DNA from: Branchiostoma floridae
Taxonomy: Eukaryota > Chordata > Leptocardii > Amphioxiformes > Branchiostomatidae
Assembly: GCF_000003815.2 (NCBI RefSeq)
Contig: NC_049994.1
Span: 10,432,538-10,496,537, forward strand
DNA: 64,000 bases
Direction of reading: 5' to 3'
Shown here: piece by piece, positions 11,480-23,650 of the stretch
Position numbering within the stretch: the stretch's first letter is position 1
Layout: the number at the start of each line of letters is the position of its first letter
Made by a program: the position numbers and the translations under genes
Notes under the pieces: generated by a model
What the model was told of the DNA's origin: nothing
The model's database searches: none
The model's input: the letters and a program-made list of their open reading frames with translations, nothing else

Positions 11480-12793
11480 GTCCCCCTTGGGAAATTAGAT
11501 TAGATCTGGGTTGATGAGTCCGGGATGACTAACCGGCGCCAACCCTGAGCTTTGGTGCTGCGCAGATGGACAGATCTCGGCCTGCCCCGTGTCAATGACT
11601 TCCACGCTATCACATTTCACAAGGGGCCGGCCGCGTGGTCAGTAAATGACCATTGACCAACTGTTGTCCGTATTTTTTAGTCCATTTTTGACAATCAGGT
11701 CCTTTGCTGTTCTATAAGATGTCTAACATGAGGTTTATTCATACATTGGAATTGCATTTCATATCAATTTAAATGGTACCGTTTTGTGTATTTGTAGCTC
11801 TGATTTCGCGTAACTAAGCTAACAGTATGTCAGAAAGAAAGTTTTTTTTCACACATACATGTCGGTGACTTGAGAGGAATATGTTGCATACATAGGGTGA
11901 CTTTGTCCTTGAGTCGTGGGCTGGCATCAATCGTTTCCCCCTCCGCTTTTGGCGATAAGCACAGATGCAATATATCACGCTGACCGTTCCTACTACCCCG
12001 TATTTGCTTTCGGCTTGATTTGTGGCCTCTTGTATTTGTCCTGGATTCCTTGACAGTGCAGTGATGACGCCTGCCGGTAGGGGGCAGCGCTGAGCGACGT
12101 TGCTGTCCGTAAAAGGATGTGGCGCGCTTCTGCCTGTTGTAGTAAAAAAAGACAGGAAAAGAAGATCATGTTAGCAAACGATTTTCACTTCTCAGAAATC
12201 GCCCCAGCTGAATATTTGGCGCTGATTGCGCCCCCTCCGTCTCTAAATTGATTGAGTGTGTTCATTTCTGGCGCTGCGTGGAGAAATCGACGCGAGAGGT
12301 ATATTGGCGGCGGCGTTCTCCCATCCATGACTAATGGCGGCGTAAATCGCCCTCACCATGAACTCTCAATGAAATATGGCAGGTTGTAGCTAGGTGAATG
12401 CCGGGCCGGTGTCCTTTCGTTCACCCCGGCTCTACTCTTGTTTATTTTGATGATAGTACGCACTTGTACACAACGGAAAGATGTGGTTTTCGGACTTGTA
12501 TAGGTGTGTTGTGTGTCGGGAGGTGTAAGGTATGTAAGAAAAAAGGATTTTGAAGTTACTATGCCAACCCAATTTTTTGGGCGTAGTATGCGGGGGATAG
12601 GAAAACAACCTGCTCGACGTCATGTTTTGTTGCATACTTAGTGATTCCCTGCCTGGTCATTGGTTGATTACTGTCATGTGACCAAATCAGCAAATAAACG
12701 TGCATGTTCTCTATTGCTTTTATTTATAGGCATCATAATGGGCGTAAAGCTCGGGAAACCCGTGGCCTGAGATTCAACTGTCAAAACACGGCT
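11480..12793 (+). promoter_or_regulatory. Hox9 upstream regulatory region
   Basis: This stretch is visibly richer in G, C and CpG than the DNA to its left and has no coding frame. It contains a strong CTCF-like motif (12074-12087), the inverted core GCGCCCCCT (12225-12233), an ATGGCGGC YY1-like motif (12334-12341), a TGATTAC/CTGTCA Pbx-Meis-like composite (12665-12676) and an inverted CCAAT box (ATTGG at about 12659). Just before the coding region, TTTATTTATAG (12719-12729) could be a weak TATA-like element or a splice acceptor for a 5' UTR intron. The transcription start is not determined. Confidence 0.55.
12074..12087 (+). promoter_or_regulatory. CTCF-like insulator motif upstream of Hox9
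   Basis: CCGGTAGGGGGCAG, with a TG before it and CGCT after it, follows the bilaterian CTCF consensus (CCASYAGRKGGCR) with one mismatch in the core. It lies about 700 bp upstream of the Hox9 start codon, between posterior and more anterior genes. CTCF sites commonly partition Hox clusters in flies and vertebrates. Binding is not shown. Confidence 0.5.
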
Positions 12794-14148
12794 ATGATGA
12801 CATCGTCCGGGACGGCCAACCCTTACTTCGTAGACTCTTTGATTACAAATGTTGGCGAAGACGTGTTTAAGGGCCGGGGAGAAGACCCACGACTAGGCCT
12901 GCCTCTCTGGAGACGAGGCAACGGCGGGCAGGCAAGCGGTTTCCCCAACTGTTCCTACTCCAGCAGTGCTGGAGCGTCCTTCTACTATCATCAGTCACCC
13001 GAGCGATCCAACACAGTGTCCTGCCTGTACCCTTACCTGCCGCCCCGCCATCTCTCTAACGACGGGACGGACGGCATCAACCCCTGGTCAGAACCCGTGC
13101 CAAACAATCACCAACCCGTCACCAACTCGTACTGCAACGGCGCCGGTCTGCACGCTGCCGCCATGCAGGTCTACAAGACCTCGGACTCCGAGGCAGGCAA
13201 GACCCCGGCCGGTACGGGCCCTGCACCAGGCTACACCGGCTACTCCCAGCCATACAGGGACCTGCAAGCTCAGGGAATCAGCCTCGACGGGCAGATGAAA
13301 GTCAAATCCGAAGAGGAAAGCCCAAAGAACGGCGAAGACAAGCACGGTAAGGCCCTTTACTATGCTGTAGTACTAAACCCCAACCTTGATTCCCATTCGC
13401 GTAGTAGTACTATAAACCACCCCATTCACCCGTGGCGTGTAGGGTAATGGTGCGTAAGTAAATGGGCCCGCCGCTCGCACGCCCGATACCACGCCGCCAC
13501 ACAGCCGGCGTTTGAACTTGAAGCGGGAAAGAAAACGAGGTTAAATAATGCAAAACAACGCGGCTAACTGGGCCAAACGTTAGCCACGACCTCTCCGAGT
13601 CGACGAGTTTAATGGCGCACAACATGGCCGCCACGCGGGGGGACAGGGCCCAACCTTTCCCGTAACATTATAGGATTACCGGTCAGATTTATGTTCCCCA
13701 CTAGGCCAGGGGTTCCAGGAAAACATGTGATGCCATAAACCCTCCCTTTTCCCACGATTTTTCGCCCCTTCTTTTTGTTTACAGTGTACAGTTTAGGCTA
13801 CGTGTGACTCTTTGTGTACGCTATCTGGAGTGTTCTAGTGATTTCCGTGTTTGTGTTTTTTTTTTTCTCTCTCTCGTGTACGTAGGATCGGTGGTAGCGA
13901 ATCAGCCAGGCTGGATGAACAATCACTCGTCCCGAAAGAAGCGGTGTCCCTACACACGCTTCCAGACCTTGGAGCTAGAGAAGGAGTTCCTCTACAACAT
14001 GTACCTCACGAGAGAGCGGCGCTACGAGATCTCACAGCACGTCAACTTGACCGAGAGGCAGGTCAAGATCTGGTTCCAGAACAGGAGGATGAAGATGAAG
14101 AAAATGAGCAAACAGCGACAGGAACAACAACAAAGCCCGCCACAGTAA
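12794..14148 (+). CDS. Hox9: Homeobox protein Hox9 (posterior-class)
   Basis: Two coding exons, 12794-13346 and 13886-14148, join in phase 1 (ACG|GTAAGG donor, GTACGTAG acceptor) to give 271 residues. The start begins [17 protein letters not shown], matching the SGT..YYVDSLI opening of vertebrate Hox9. The next Met (12797) is an equally good start, while an upstream in-frame Met at 12704 lacks family support. Residues 30-180 are rich in Ser, Pro, Gly and Tyr and likely disordered. There is no YPWM. Instead a lone Trp (W194) sits six residues before the homeodomain, the Pbx-contact position of Hox9/10 proteins. The homeodomain (200-259) opens [12 protein letters not shown] and ends with [13 protein letters not shown], including Q50 and N51. 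The short tail is Gln-rich. The product is a sequence-specific nuclear transcription factor for posterior body patterning. Hox10 is the main alternative, but MKMKK, the N-terminus and adjacency to Hox8 favour Hox9. The gene looks intact. Confidence 0.95.
13347..13885 (+). other. Hox9 intron
   Basis: The 539-bp phase-1 intron starts GTAAGG and ends TTTTTTCTCTCTCTCGTGTACGTAG with a strong pyrimidine tract. Its first half is GC-rich, continuous in composition with exon 1. No further exon or element is seen. Confidence 0.88.
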
Positions 14149-14243
14149 CACCGATCTGGAAAAGACCCTCCAGTAGTGTACTGTGGATGTTATTATGGAA
14201 AGTACAGGTTGTCATTTGCTCAGTCACTGATATGGCGCAAGCC

Positions 14244-14249
14244 ATTAAA
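14244..14249 (+). terminator. Possible Hox9 polyadenylation signal (ATTAAA)
   Basis: ATTAAA occurs about 95 nt after the Hox9 stop codon and is the second most common animal polyadenylation hexamer. No canonical AATAAA lies close by. The site is plausible only by position, and the real 3' UTR could be much longer. Confidence 0.25.
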
Positions 14250-16559
14250 AATCTCAGGTTAAAACCATTGAATTCAATTCACTACCTCAGTTAATTAGAA
14301 GACAGAGAAGAAGACATTCTCTCTTAATATGGGCTTCGCTATTATACCAATTTTGATGTCAAAATATCCAACTAAATCATAAGTTATGGTGTGTATATAT
14401 ATTCTATCTAAACCACGGAAATGTCTATATCACTGGTAGAATTAGTTTTAAACAGTAGGTTGGAAATTTAGAAGATATTATTAGTGTCAAAAACACGGGT
14501 ATATGTGAGCACTTTTGCTAAATCTTTGTTCTTACCACTTCTAACCATTTATATGTTTTTGTGTCACTTAAAACGTTATGTCTTTTTTATTTCCTAAAAT
14601 ATTATGTTCTTATTGATAATCTATTAATTCGGGGACTTGCAGTTGTTGTTTTTTTATCTCGGTTATGACGTTGAAAATAGGTTTAGATGATTCTTGTTTT
14701 TTAAGCGTTGCTGCGTTGTTGCGTCTATCGTGTCATAAGGGTATCTATCCACAGTGCAATTTATAGGCGACTTTCTGTGTTGTAAAAGGCGTAACAGCGA
14801 AGGGTCACGCTTTTAACCCCTTCAGTATTATTCCAGTAGGTTGCACCCGTATTTGAGGTGAATTTTCCTGTCAAGAATCCGTGTATGTGAAATCACCTCC
14901 TAACGCACAGAAGGGTATATTATTAGCCGTATCTGTCTTTGTAAATGTACTATAGTGAGACAGAAATGTTATACTTAAAACAAAGGAGAAAATAATATCA
15001 GTTCAGTGATTGGGTAACGAACAATATATTTACCTCAAGGAATCGTTTGCAGATAATCATTTCTACCCAGTCTGACAGAAGTACCTGATATTTTTTATGT
15101 GGACCCGATGCGAGCTTAAAGAGTCAGTTATAATTGAAATTGAGCTTTTTTAAACAGAAAACATTGTATTTGGAGACTTTGGTATGGTACAATCAATGTA
15201 AGAGAACTTTGAAAACAAAGGAAATATTTAGGTGTGGTCGATCGAGCTAATGACACCACCAAATGTTGTGCACATGTTTTGGGTTACGTAATCAACATTT
15301 GCAGGTGATTAAACGTCTAGTTACCATAACCAGCTGGTTCTAATCATTTCAGTCAAACCAACAAAAAACGACCTAAATCTCCCAGAACACGGGGTGTATT
15401 GTTCTTGAAGGGAAACATAGTTCTCCTACATTTACCAAACATACCAATTTGCATTTGAAATACAGTAAATATATATATAATTCTGGTGTAAATTGTGATC
15501 AATTTCAATCGTAACTGACTTTGTATCTACCAATGACTGTTCGAACAGTTACAATTTTTGTACTTCGACTAAACCAAATACCAGTGCTTTTTACAAGAAT
15601 CTACTTGACATAAAGGGCAAATATTTCCAAGAAATTGAAATTCTTTCATAAACATATTTGTCAACAATGAGACTTAACGATAAATAAGGCACTGAGAGAC
15701 TGTTCCAAAAGCCATTTTCTAACCCAAAATAGGAAGGCAAAAGTGTATTAAAGGAAGAAAAGTTACTAAATACGTGCATGAGATATAGCTGGTGGTATGA
15801 TGTGTAAGTTTGAGATTGTGTGCAGGGTGTGTGCACCGTCCTATGTTGAATAATAATCTCAGGGTGATCGTGTGTATGTAGTCGATAGAGCCTGCGTTCC
15901 CAAAATGTTCAGGAAAGCGCAGGTAGTGCCATAGAGTGTAGCTAGCCATTTAACCAACCAAAACAAAGACCATGCTTCCACGACGTTTTAACCAAACGTA
16001 GAGAGAGGAGATTTCAGTAAAACAAAAAAGGAATAATAATAATGACGGTTAAAAAGAGAGAAGGTGGTTTATTGTGTTTTATGTACGATGGGTTTGTTAT
16101 TTCCCACGTGTTCTGAGATGGAAAATATTGAATGTATCAGGGAAAAATAAAATCCATCGGAGTTTCAATCAAACTGTGGCTGCCTTGTATTCATTTTTCC
16201 ACTTTACGATAAACCCAATTTCCTACCAAGCGTCCAACCGTGTCCTCTCTCAAAATGTATCAAGGACTGAAGCAGGCCGATAGATAGATAGATATCTTCC
16301 CAAAGCCCCCCTCCCCCATCCGAAGCTAGGTTTATTTTACCCCAATGGTGTGGTGGTTAAAAACGACTCAAAAAGTTGTGTGCCAAAATCACGATTACCT
16401 TTCTGCCTCGCTGGCCAAAATTAATGAGAAAAAAAAACGTAAGAAGAGAAATAGCAGAGATAGCCACACCTCTATCTCTGCGAGTGTTTTCGATGATGTT
16501 GCTATTATACACACCTCCCACCGATTCCCTTTCCCTTACTATTTCCTGCGAGAGTTCAG

Positions 16560-17450
16560 AGAACAGCGGAGGAAACTATGATCCAGACTTGTCCGTGGGC
16601 GGACAAAATAGCAGAAATTGTCCAAAATAGGACGGATGTGAACTCCTGTAGTCAGTCAAGACTGCTGGCAAACTATCCCCCTGTTTGAGCCAATTCTGTG
16701 CAACATTTTCAGTCCTCAGAGAGGTCTGAGCTAAAAGCTACGGAAGCCCTCACATGAAGGGGTGTGCACTTGAGAAACTGGGTTCCTTCCGGTGTGTAGC
16801 TGAGGGGGGAATTGGGGTCACTCCCTGCTCGCAGACCGTGGTTTAGTCCATCTGTTGTTACTTCCCCTTCCCAATTACAAGTACTACGTCAAAATATCGC
16901 TTCCCATGTGGCAACAAAAAACTATATAAAACGAAAGGGTAGTGTTTCAAAGGACAGAACTTACAACGCGAGACAATGCACAAAGAAAACAAGAAAATCC
17001 TGCAACGAAGTGAGCTTTTTTGCTGGCGATTTGTCATCACAGAGCGAAGTCCATTATCCCCCACGAGATTCAGATGGTATCTTCCTAAAAGCGGGTACAT
17101 TTTCCCAGGAGACCTGAGGTGGGCCTCGATTTGACATCCACATAAAGTTTCCCGCCAAAACACACAAAAACACACCGCGCCCGCCTTTCTGGTCAAACGC
17201 TACCATCTCTTTAAGTTTCTGAGAAGAAATTAGCGCATTGGCGAAAACACGATCATGTGAACAGCAACTAACTTCAGTATTCCTGTATAAACAGATGCTA
17301 ACTACAATTGTGACGTCATGAAATTCCAAACTCATTTACATACTCGAGCTAGATTCTTGTGAATGAAAAACGAAACCATAAATGAAATCCATAAAATAGA
17401 GGAAAAACCCCCAGATTTGTGTGTGAAAATTTGAAATTGATACTGTTGAA
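16560..17450 (+). promoter_or_regulatory. Candidate enhancer between Hox9 and Hox8
   Basis: The block is distinct from its AT-rich surroundings. It holds an inverted repeat TTGTCCG-TGGG-CGGACAA (about 16588-16605), a consensus E2F site TTTCCCGC (17148-17155), a perfect CRE TGACGTCA (17311-17318) and, just after, CATAAA motifs (about 17377-17395) of the kind bound by Cdx and posterior Hox proteins. Open frames on both strands here show no domain. Regulatory function is inferred from motif content alone. Confidence 0.35.
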
Positions 17451-17868
17451 ACTATCGTCAATTACAACGTAAAGGCTCCTGTTTTCAAATGTAGCCTACA
17501 ATAAGGGACAACTCTACGGGCGCAACAAAGAACGGAAAATCCTTGCTTTTTCTATAGAATTAGAGATAAAATCGACCAACCACTTCCGTACAGTTGTGAG
17601 CAATAACCTTCCGAAGCTAAAATTTATTGTTGTTCAGCTTTGCGTAGCACCGATAAAAAGATTTCGTTAACTTTTATCGCGAGAAAAATCTGTAGCCGCT
17701 GTGTTTGACTTCCACATTGCACCTATGGGCAACAAAATGGCCGGAAACAGCGAGGAAAACAGATGTTACCATTTAAAACCACAACACACATCAACATTTA
17801 TCCTAGCTAAACTTGAACTCAAGTTTGTCACAGAAGTCTACTTATTGTCCGACGTGACGTTGTATAGT

Positions 17869-18030
17869 AGAGTACAGTACAGTACAGTACAGTACAGCAC
17901 AGTACGTAGAGTAGAGTAGAGTAGAGTAGAGTAGAGTAGAGCAGAGAACAGTAGATTAGAGACGAGAGAGACTACAACACAATACTGTACAGTACAGTAA
18001 GGTAGAGAAGATTAGAATAGAGAGGAGTAA
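17869..18030. repeat. GTACA / GTAGA low-complexity array
   Basis: A run of GTACA pentamers (about 17870-17905) passes directly into GAGTA/GTAGA pentamers (about 17906-17942), then into a degenerate mix of the same words. The two unit types differ by one base, so the array probably grew by slippage and point mutation. Confidence 0.85.
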
Positions 18031-20432
18031 AGTGACAGTGCCGACATATCGCCCCTCAAAGATAACTTATAACAGCAAACGTCCAACTGTCCAAAAGAAC
18101 AATACATACCATATACTGACGAATAGAACACTCATATAGATATATCTAACAAATGAACCTTTAAATGAACAGGTAAAGAAAATCCAAGGGTATGTATTGC
18201 ATCAAGAGTTTTATCTAGTTTTTTTTAAGGACTTTGTTGTACGTAGACTCAATATGGATTCAATGCAATGCACCCAATACAACCATTTTCACTTCTGAAA
18301 TATTCAAAATTGTCCGTGTAACCGTTTTTGCTCAAAATAGAAACTTTTCTTTAGGATCAAGAACAGGCGTAGCTATCCAAATTTACCCGTACTAATAGAT
18401 TCCGTATGTGGCTCACCATGTGTAGAGGTGTCGCTGGTTTTACTACGTGCAAATTTACACAGACCACACCTGTTACTTTGGGCGAAAGAAAACAAAATTG
18501 AAATCATTCCTTGTCTCTTGTTTATTCCGCAAACGTCGAAAAGAAGAAAATGACTAAGACAAAGACAATTTTATGTTGGGATTACTTGGTTATATATGGC
18601 ATATTTCTTACCAATTATGTATTCATATTAAAGTGTACGTACAGAAATAAAGAATCATAAAAAGTTGGACCCAACCATTTCTGCTCACTCTAACCCATTC
18701 ATGTCAATGGCCTACGAAGAAATGTCCCCTTCTTGCCCACAATAGAAAAAATGTGAAACTTTTTGTACGCTGTTATGCCTGAAAACTAGATTCGATGACT
18801 TTTTCAGATCATAGTATTACTTTCATTCATGTTTCCCACCTTGTTCATTTCTGTGGAAGAATGTTTATTTGGATAAATGCGAAGTAACATGTTGTCTTGT
18901 ATTTATTTATTTTGTAATTCCAGACTTCCCATGACAGCAAACTTCTATCAGCGACTGACCACACCGAAGCCATACCTTCGCCTTGTATCCCAAGCAAACA
19001 ATTCTCAAGGCTTCCAGTTCCAAGTCTGAGCGATCCAAAAATTACGCTGCACTTGTAGTTTCTGATTTCTTTGCACACTTGCCGTAAGATCTGTATTTTG
19101 CATTGCACTTGTTGATCTTTTGTATCAGTATTGTAGTTCTAATGAAACGATTTCGCTTATTTCTAAACATAAAAATGTAAGAAAAATATGTGTTGAAATG
19201 TAGCAATGTCAATGTATTAATGTATGTTGAAATATGTTTTTGACGATAAGTTAAATGCGTTTCTTCTAACTCAAATATTCAACTCTTTAAATGTTTCTTC
19301 CTACGCCAAAGATAGAAAGTTACACAACCACTAATAAATGTTGGTAGCGTCCAAATTTTGTCGTCATGTTTGTTTTGTTGTTTGTTAACCATTATTGTTG
19401 CTATAAACATTCGCACATCGCTAAAACGTGTACAAATTAGTACAATTTGACTGTTAGTTTTTTCCTTTCAAACTGTGATATTTTTTTTTGGGGGGGGGGG
19501 GGTGATCCAGGAGTGTGTATCCAAGTCAACCGCAAGACATGTTTTACAATGTTTATCTTAGACAAAATGATTGTAGCAAAAATGAGTAAATTTAGCCAAC
19601 AAACAGTTCGATAAGTGACTTTGCTGGTACATTGCTACATAACATAAGTTGCAGATTAAGTAAGTATTGGAGAAGCTCACGCAAGGTCACCATGCTAATA
19701 AAATACAATTTCACTGATGCCACACTGAACACGCTTGCAAACATAAAACTTGGCCCACATACAGTGATTCTCAGAGAAGAGAGAAACAAGTTTAGTGCTG
19801 AGTTTTGATTAATACAGCTGTGTATAAGGAATTCCTGTTTTCCTAGTTTTAGTACCACTTGTTGTCAGTATGGCTACGGGGAGGGACAGTAACACCATTA
19901 TTGAATAGAAATATTCCTGTTTCAGTGACGGCAGATCCCCGGTGGCTTAGAACACTCCTTGGCCAGCTAAAAAACTCCTTATAAGTCACCGGTAGATCTA
20001 CCTGGAGATTAGTTATCTGTGCTTCACACCAGGACAAGGAAAATAACAGGTGTTGTTTTTCTTGTTAGTGAATGGATTTTAGTGTTAGTCATATTATGTT
20101 GTCGATAAAAACAGAGATACAGTTGTGTTACTTGATGTATTACTTAATCTTACTGTCGTCTTAGGTTAAGAATCCCGCGCAAAACATATATCTGTGAAAA
20201 TCACACCACGATTTCGCTTTACGAATTCTTTGGGCTGAGAAGTTGCTTTTGAGTTCGTACATAGTCTAATTTATAAACCAAATTTTACCTGCGTTACATT
20301 TACTAGTTTGTCTATTCGTGATTTCTGAATGCCGTGAAAAAGTAAGAATTTTTTAAAATGCGAAAATCTTTATGGAAAATGCACAGGATGTTGTTATTAG
20401 GGCAACAGACAGCACACACCTGTCGTTTGTTG

Positions 20433-20448
20433 AGAGTAGAGTAGAGTA
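20433..20448. repeat. GAGTA microsatellite
   Basis: About three GAGTA units, one of the dispersed pentamer arrays of this window. Confidence 0.6.
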
Positions 20449-22775
20449 AAATCGTTTTCTCTTTCACCACCATTTCTTATTAGAATAAACAAGAAAGCAT
20501 CCCAGGAGAAAATATTACAAAAAGACAACATTAGTAATTAAAAAAAAAAAACTTGCACACTTGACGCCCAAAAAAGAGGATGAATTCTAAAACACCGAAC
20601 TAGCAATTTTTGTGTGTGCATTCTGCGAGTACTTTTCTTGAATACAAAGTAAAACGCTGTCGCGTGTAAAAGTTGTAAAAAGAAAATCCAGCGATTTCAC
20701 AGCCAGTAACCGGCCCTGTAAAACCCCACCACAACTAAAACGTTTTATAGATGTGTTAGTTGATGTTGCAGAAGTAGACCACACAGTTTGATGTTGTTAG
20801 GCTCGCCTTGCCAAGTTGCGTGTTACAAGTGTGGCAGAGGTCGCTATGGTCAGGCCAGGGGAGCATCACACGCGCTCTTGGGAATTAGTACACATCATAT
20901 ACTATCCTCACAAATGACATACACATCCGGCTACACACGTTTTATACGATGTGGCATTGCTGCGATCTAGAGATGAGATTGTCTGTTTTCTTTCCGTTTG
21001 TTTGTGTATAGGTTTGATGTTTTGTAAACACGAAGCTACAGGTGAAAAGAAGTGGCTTTGTTGTGGTACAACGTGCTGTGATTTCAAAGAATGTATATGT
21101 AGGTGTTAGGTTATAACGTGAACGAAAGAAAAGAAAAGAAAAAAAAATACAACTGGAGAAGGCCCCAATCCGAGTAAAATAGGCATGTATACTTCTTAAG
21201 TGTATTTCAAAGAAATTTGCGTAATTTGACGCACAACATTGTCCACATGATTACAGCTGCAGGCATGTAGCAAAGTTGAGGAATATAACCCAACCGAAGA
21301 TACTCCTCTCTACTCAAAATCTAGACGATGAAAAGTTGCCGAAGCACACCGAATATCATATATAGAGAAATCAAAATAGAGTTGTTTGGTAGGAAAGTAA
21401 ACTATCTTACGTGTAAAAGCGTAAAAAGAGCCTTTGTATCCAAACCTCCCAAAATAATACTCCAAACAAAAACATGCTAAATATTGTCTGCTGGTGTAAA
21501 AATATGCACGCCACATATTACGGCTAAATTTAAATGTTTCTAGAAAAGCACTTTTAACTAAACGTAGAAAACGTGTTGTAAATCGAAATCCACATATCTC
21601 TTCCATCTCTCCTTGCCGTTTATATCTGATAAATTCATTTTAAGAACGATCCATATGATCACAAGTTTGTGTTACACCGTTTGTGTTTTTAACAACCAGT
21701 ACAGAACCACGGAAAGTTTTATCGTTGGTCTTGGCGGTCCCTCGTCACCCAAGTGGTAACGCAACGCCCTCTATCTCACAGCAACAGAAGGGAATACCAG
21801 CATCCTTCCACTTGGACTGCAGCACTCGGTCACATCTACTGTCAATCAAACTACCAGTCATGAACACTCCTCTTCAAAAGAATCATTTCAAGTACCACAA
21901 TCATGCTTTAAACTTCTTTATTTGCAAGTTAATTGTTTTGTGAAAGTTCGTACTCATCTGCAGTTCGTAGCCAGAAAGTTTCTTGATACAATTACGGTGG
22001 TGTTCGACGGAGTCTTTGAAGAGTGGAATCAAGCTGGCAAAGATTATGAAGAAATGCTCCCAATGGTAAAAGCACAGCTTTTTTTACCGCTGGCACTGAA
22101 ATTTTTTTTATAATGAAACCGACCAAAAAATGACCTGGAATACTAGAAACTTCAGATGTTAGCTATAACTATCACCATGTGGATGGTTTTCTTCACAATG
22201 AAACTTTCTGCGTGCCTTCTGCTTTCTCTCACACAACTAAGTCGGTAACTAGAAAAATTTATCTTCGTTTTAAAGGATTTATAAGCACATTATCCTTCCC
22301 GTTGATTTAGGTCTAAGGCGACTTGCGTGCCCACAGTCTTAGCAATTAGCAGTCCCTAAACTGCTGGCAAAATTGGCGCAGCTAACGATGAAAAATACGA
22401 AATGGCGTGATGGCTAGGGGAAAAAGTGGAACACTGAGACATATTTACATCGTTGTTGGAAAACAGGTAGGTCAGCATGATACTTAAGTTGTGAGTTGAG
22501 TACATGCGTTCTACTTTTGATGTTAATGTGTGTGCGTTTGTGTGTGACGGTTTGGGGTTACAGGGAACGTGCTCATAAGCATGAAAAGGGAAACATTCTT
22601 GTACATACCTAACATGAATATCACTACAAATATGGTAAATAGTAGTACTTAAAATAAACAATATCATATTGATGAGTAGGATGACAAGATGATAAATGGG
22701 ATTTTTTAATCCATACGCGGTATGTGATATCAGATATCGTCCTTGCGGATATCCCTATACAAACATTGAGTAGGA

Positions 22776-22821
22776 TATATATATAAACATATATTTGTGT
22801 ATATATATATATATATATATA
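22776..22821. repeat. (TA)n microsatellite
   Basis: Two runs of TA dinucleotides separated by a short AAACATATATTTGTG interruption. Simple sequence. Confidence 0.8.
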
Positions 22822-23339
22822 GGATTGCTAGATTGTTTATAACTACATCAGAGAATTGTTTGTTTGTATCGAACACGAAAATGACAACAATAAGAAGGGA
22901 AAACAGAATATTATCGAGGGAAAAACAAAAAGAAAACTTTGTATGATGTTTGGAACGTAGGTTTGTGGAAGCCAAACCACACCCTTTCCATTTCCAATTC
23001 TGTCTTGTCTTCCAAAGTCATCTGTAAGTGTCAGTCTGCCTCTAGCACGTAATGGAAAAATGCGGCATAGATGAATAGCATTTTTACGAAACACTGCACA
23101 TCCCACAAAAGTATGGCACATGATTGGGGACATGTCAATACGCCGAATTGAACAATTTACAGCCTGTAAAAGTGGGATATCGAAGAAATGACTTGAAGTC
23201 TTGTCATTTGTCAAAGTGTCAGGGGGTTGCTGGCATTGCCAGTCAAAATCGATCCCGAACGTGACGGGGATTGTGCTTGAACTTGGAGGTAGACAAGGAG
23301 CACCTGTCAACGGTTCACCATCATCATAATATAGGAAGG

Positions 23340-23650
23340 AAGGCGCTGAGGAGTTCGGCGGGTTGGTTTGGGGGTTAAAGTGGAGTTTGAAACCTCGTGA
23401 GTTGTCCTGCGTTGGGAGATGGGGGATTTGCTCGGGTCAATACTTTGGGCAAGATATTCTCCTTCGCCATAAGAGGCGGTGAGGCATTCTCATTGGCGGG
23501 TCCACGTCATTCAATCTGGCGGGGAGAAAACCTACTACAGGACGATCAGGTAATGACGTACTCGCTCACTTTGGTTTTTTTTTTTCCTCCCAATCCCTTG
23601 TATAAGCCTGAGGGCCGGGGAGACATCGTAGCCAAGCGGTGTTCAGCAGT
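23340..23650 (+). promoter_or_regulatory. GC-rich promoter-like island 2 kb upstream of Hox8
   Basis: This GC-rich patch contains an inverted CCAAT box (CATTGGCGG, about 23490), CRE-like CCACGTCATT (about 23500) and TAATGACGTAC (about 23551-23561). A possible splice donor CAG|GTAATG lies at about 23550. An open frame spans it but has no domain. It could be an alternative Hox8 promoter or a distal element. Confidence 0.35.

Noticed and set aside
12704-12793. Upstream in-frame extension of Hox9 (MFSIAFIYRHH...)
   Set aside because: No family member has it, while MMTSSGT...YFVDSLI at 12794 fits the known Hox9 N-terminus. The extension also crosses a possible splice acceptor.
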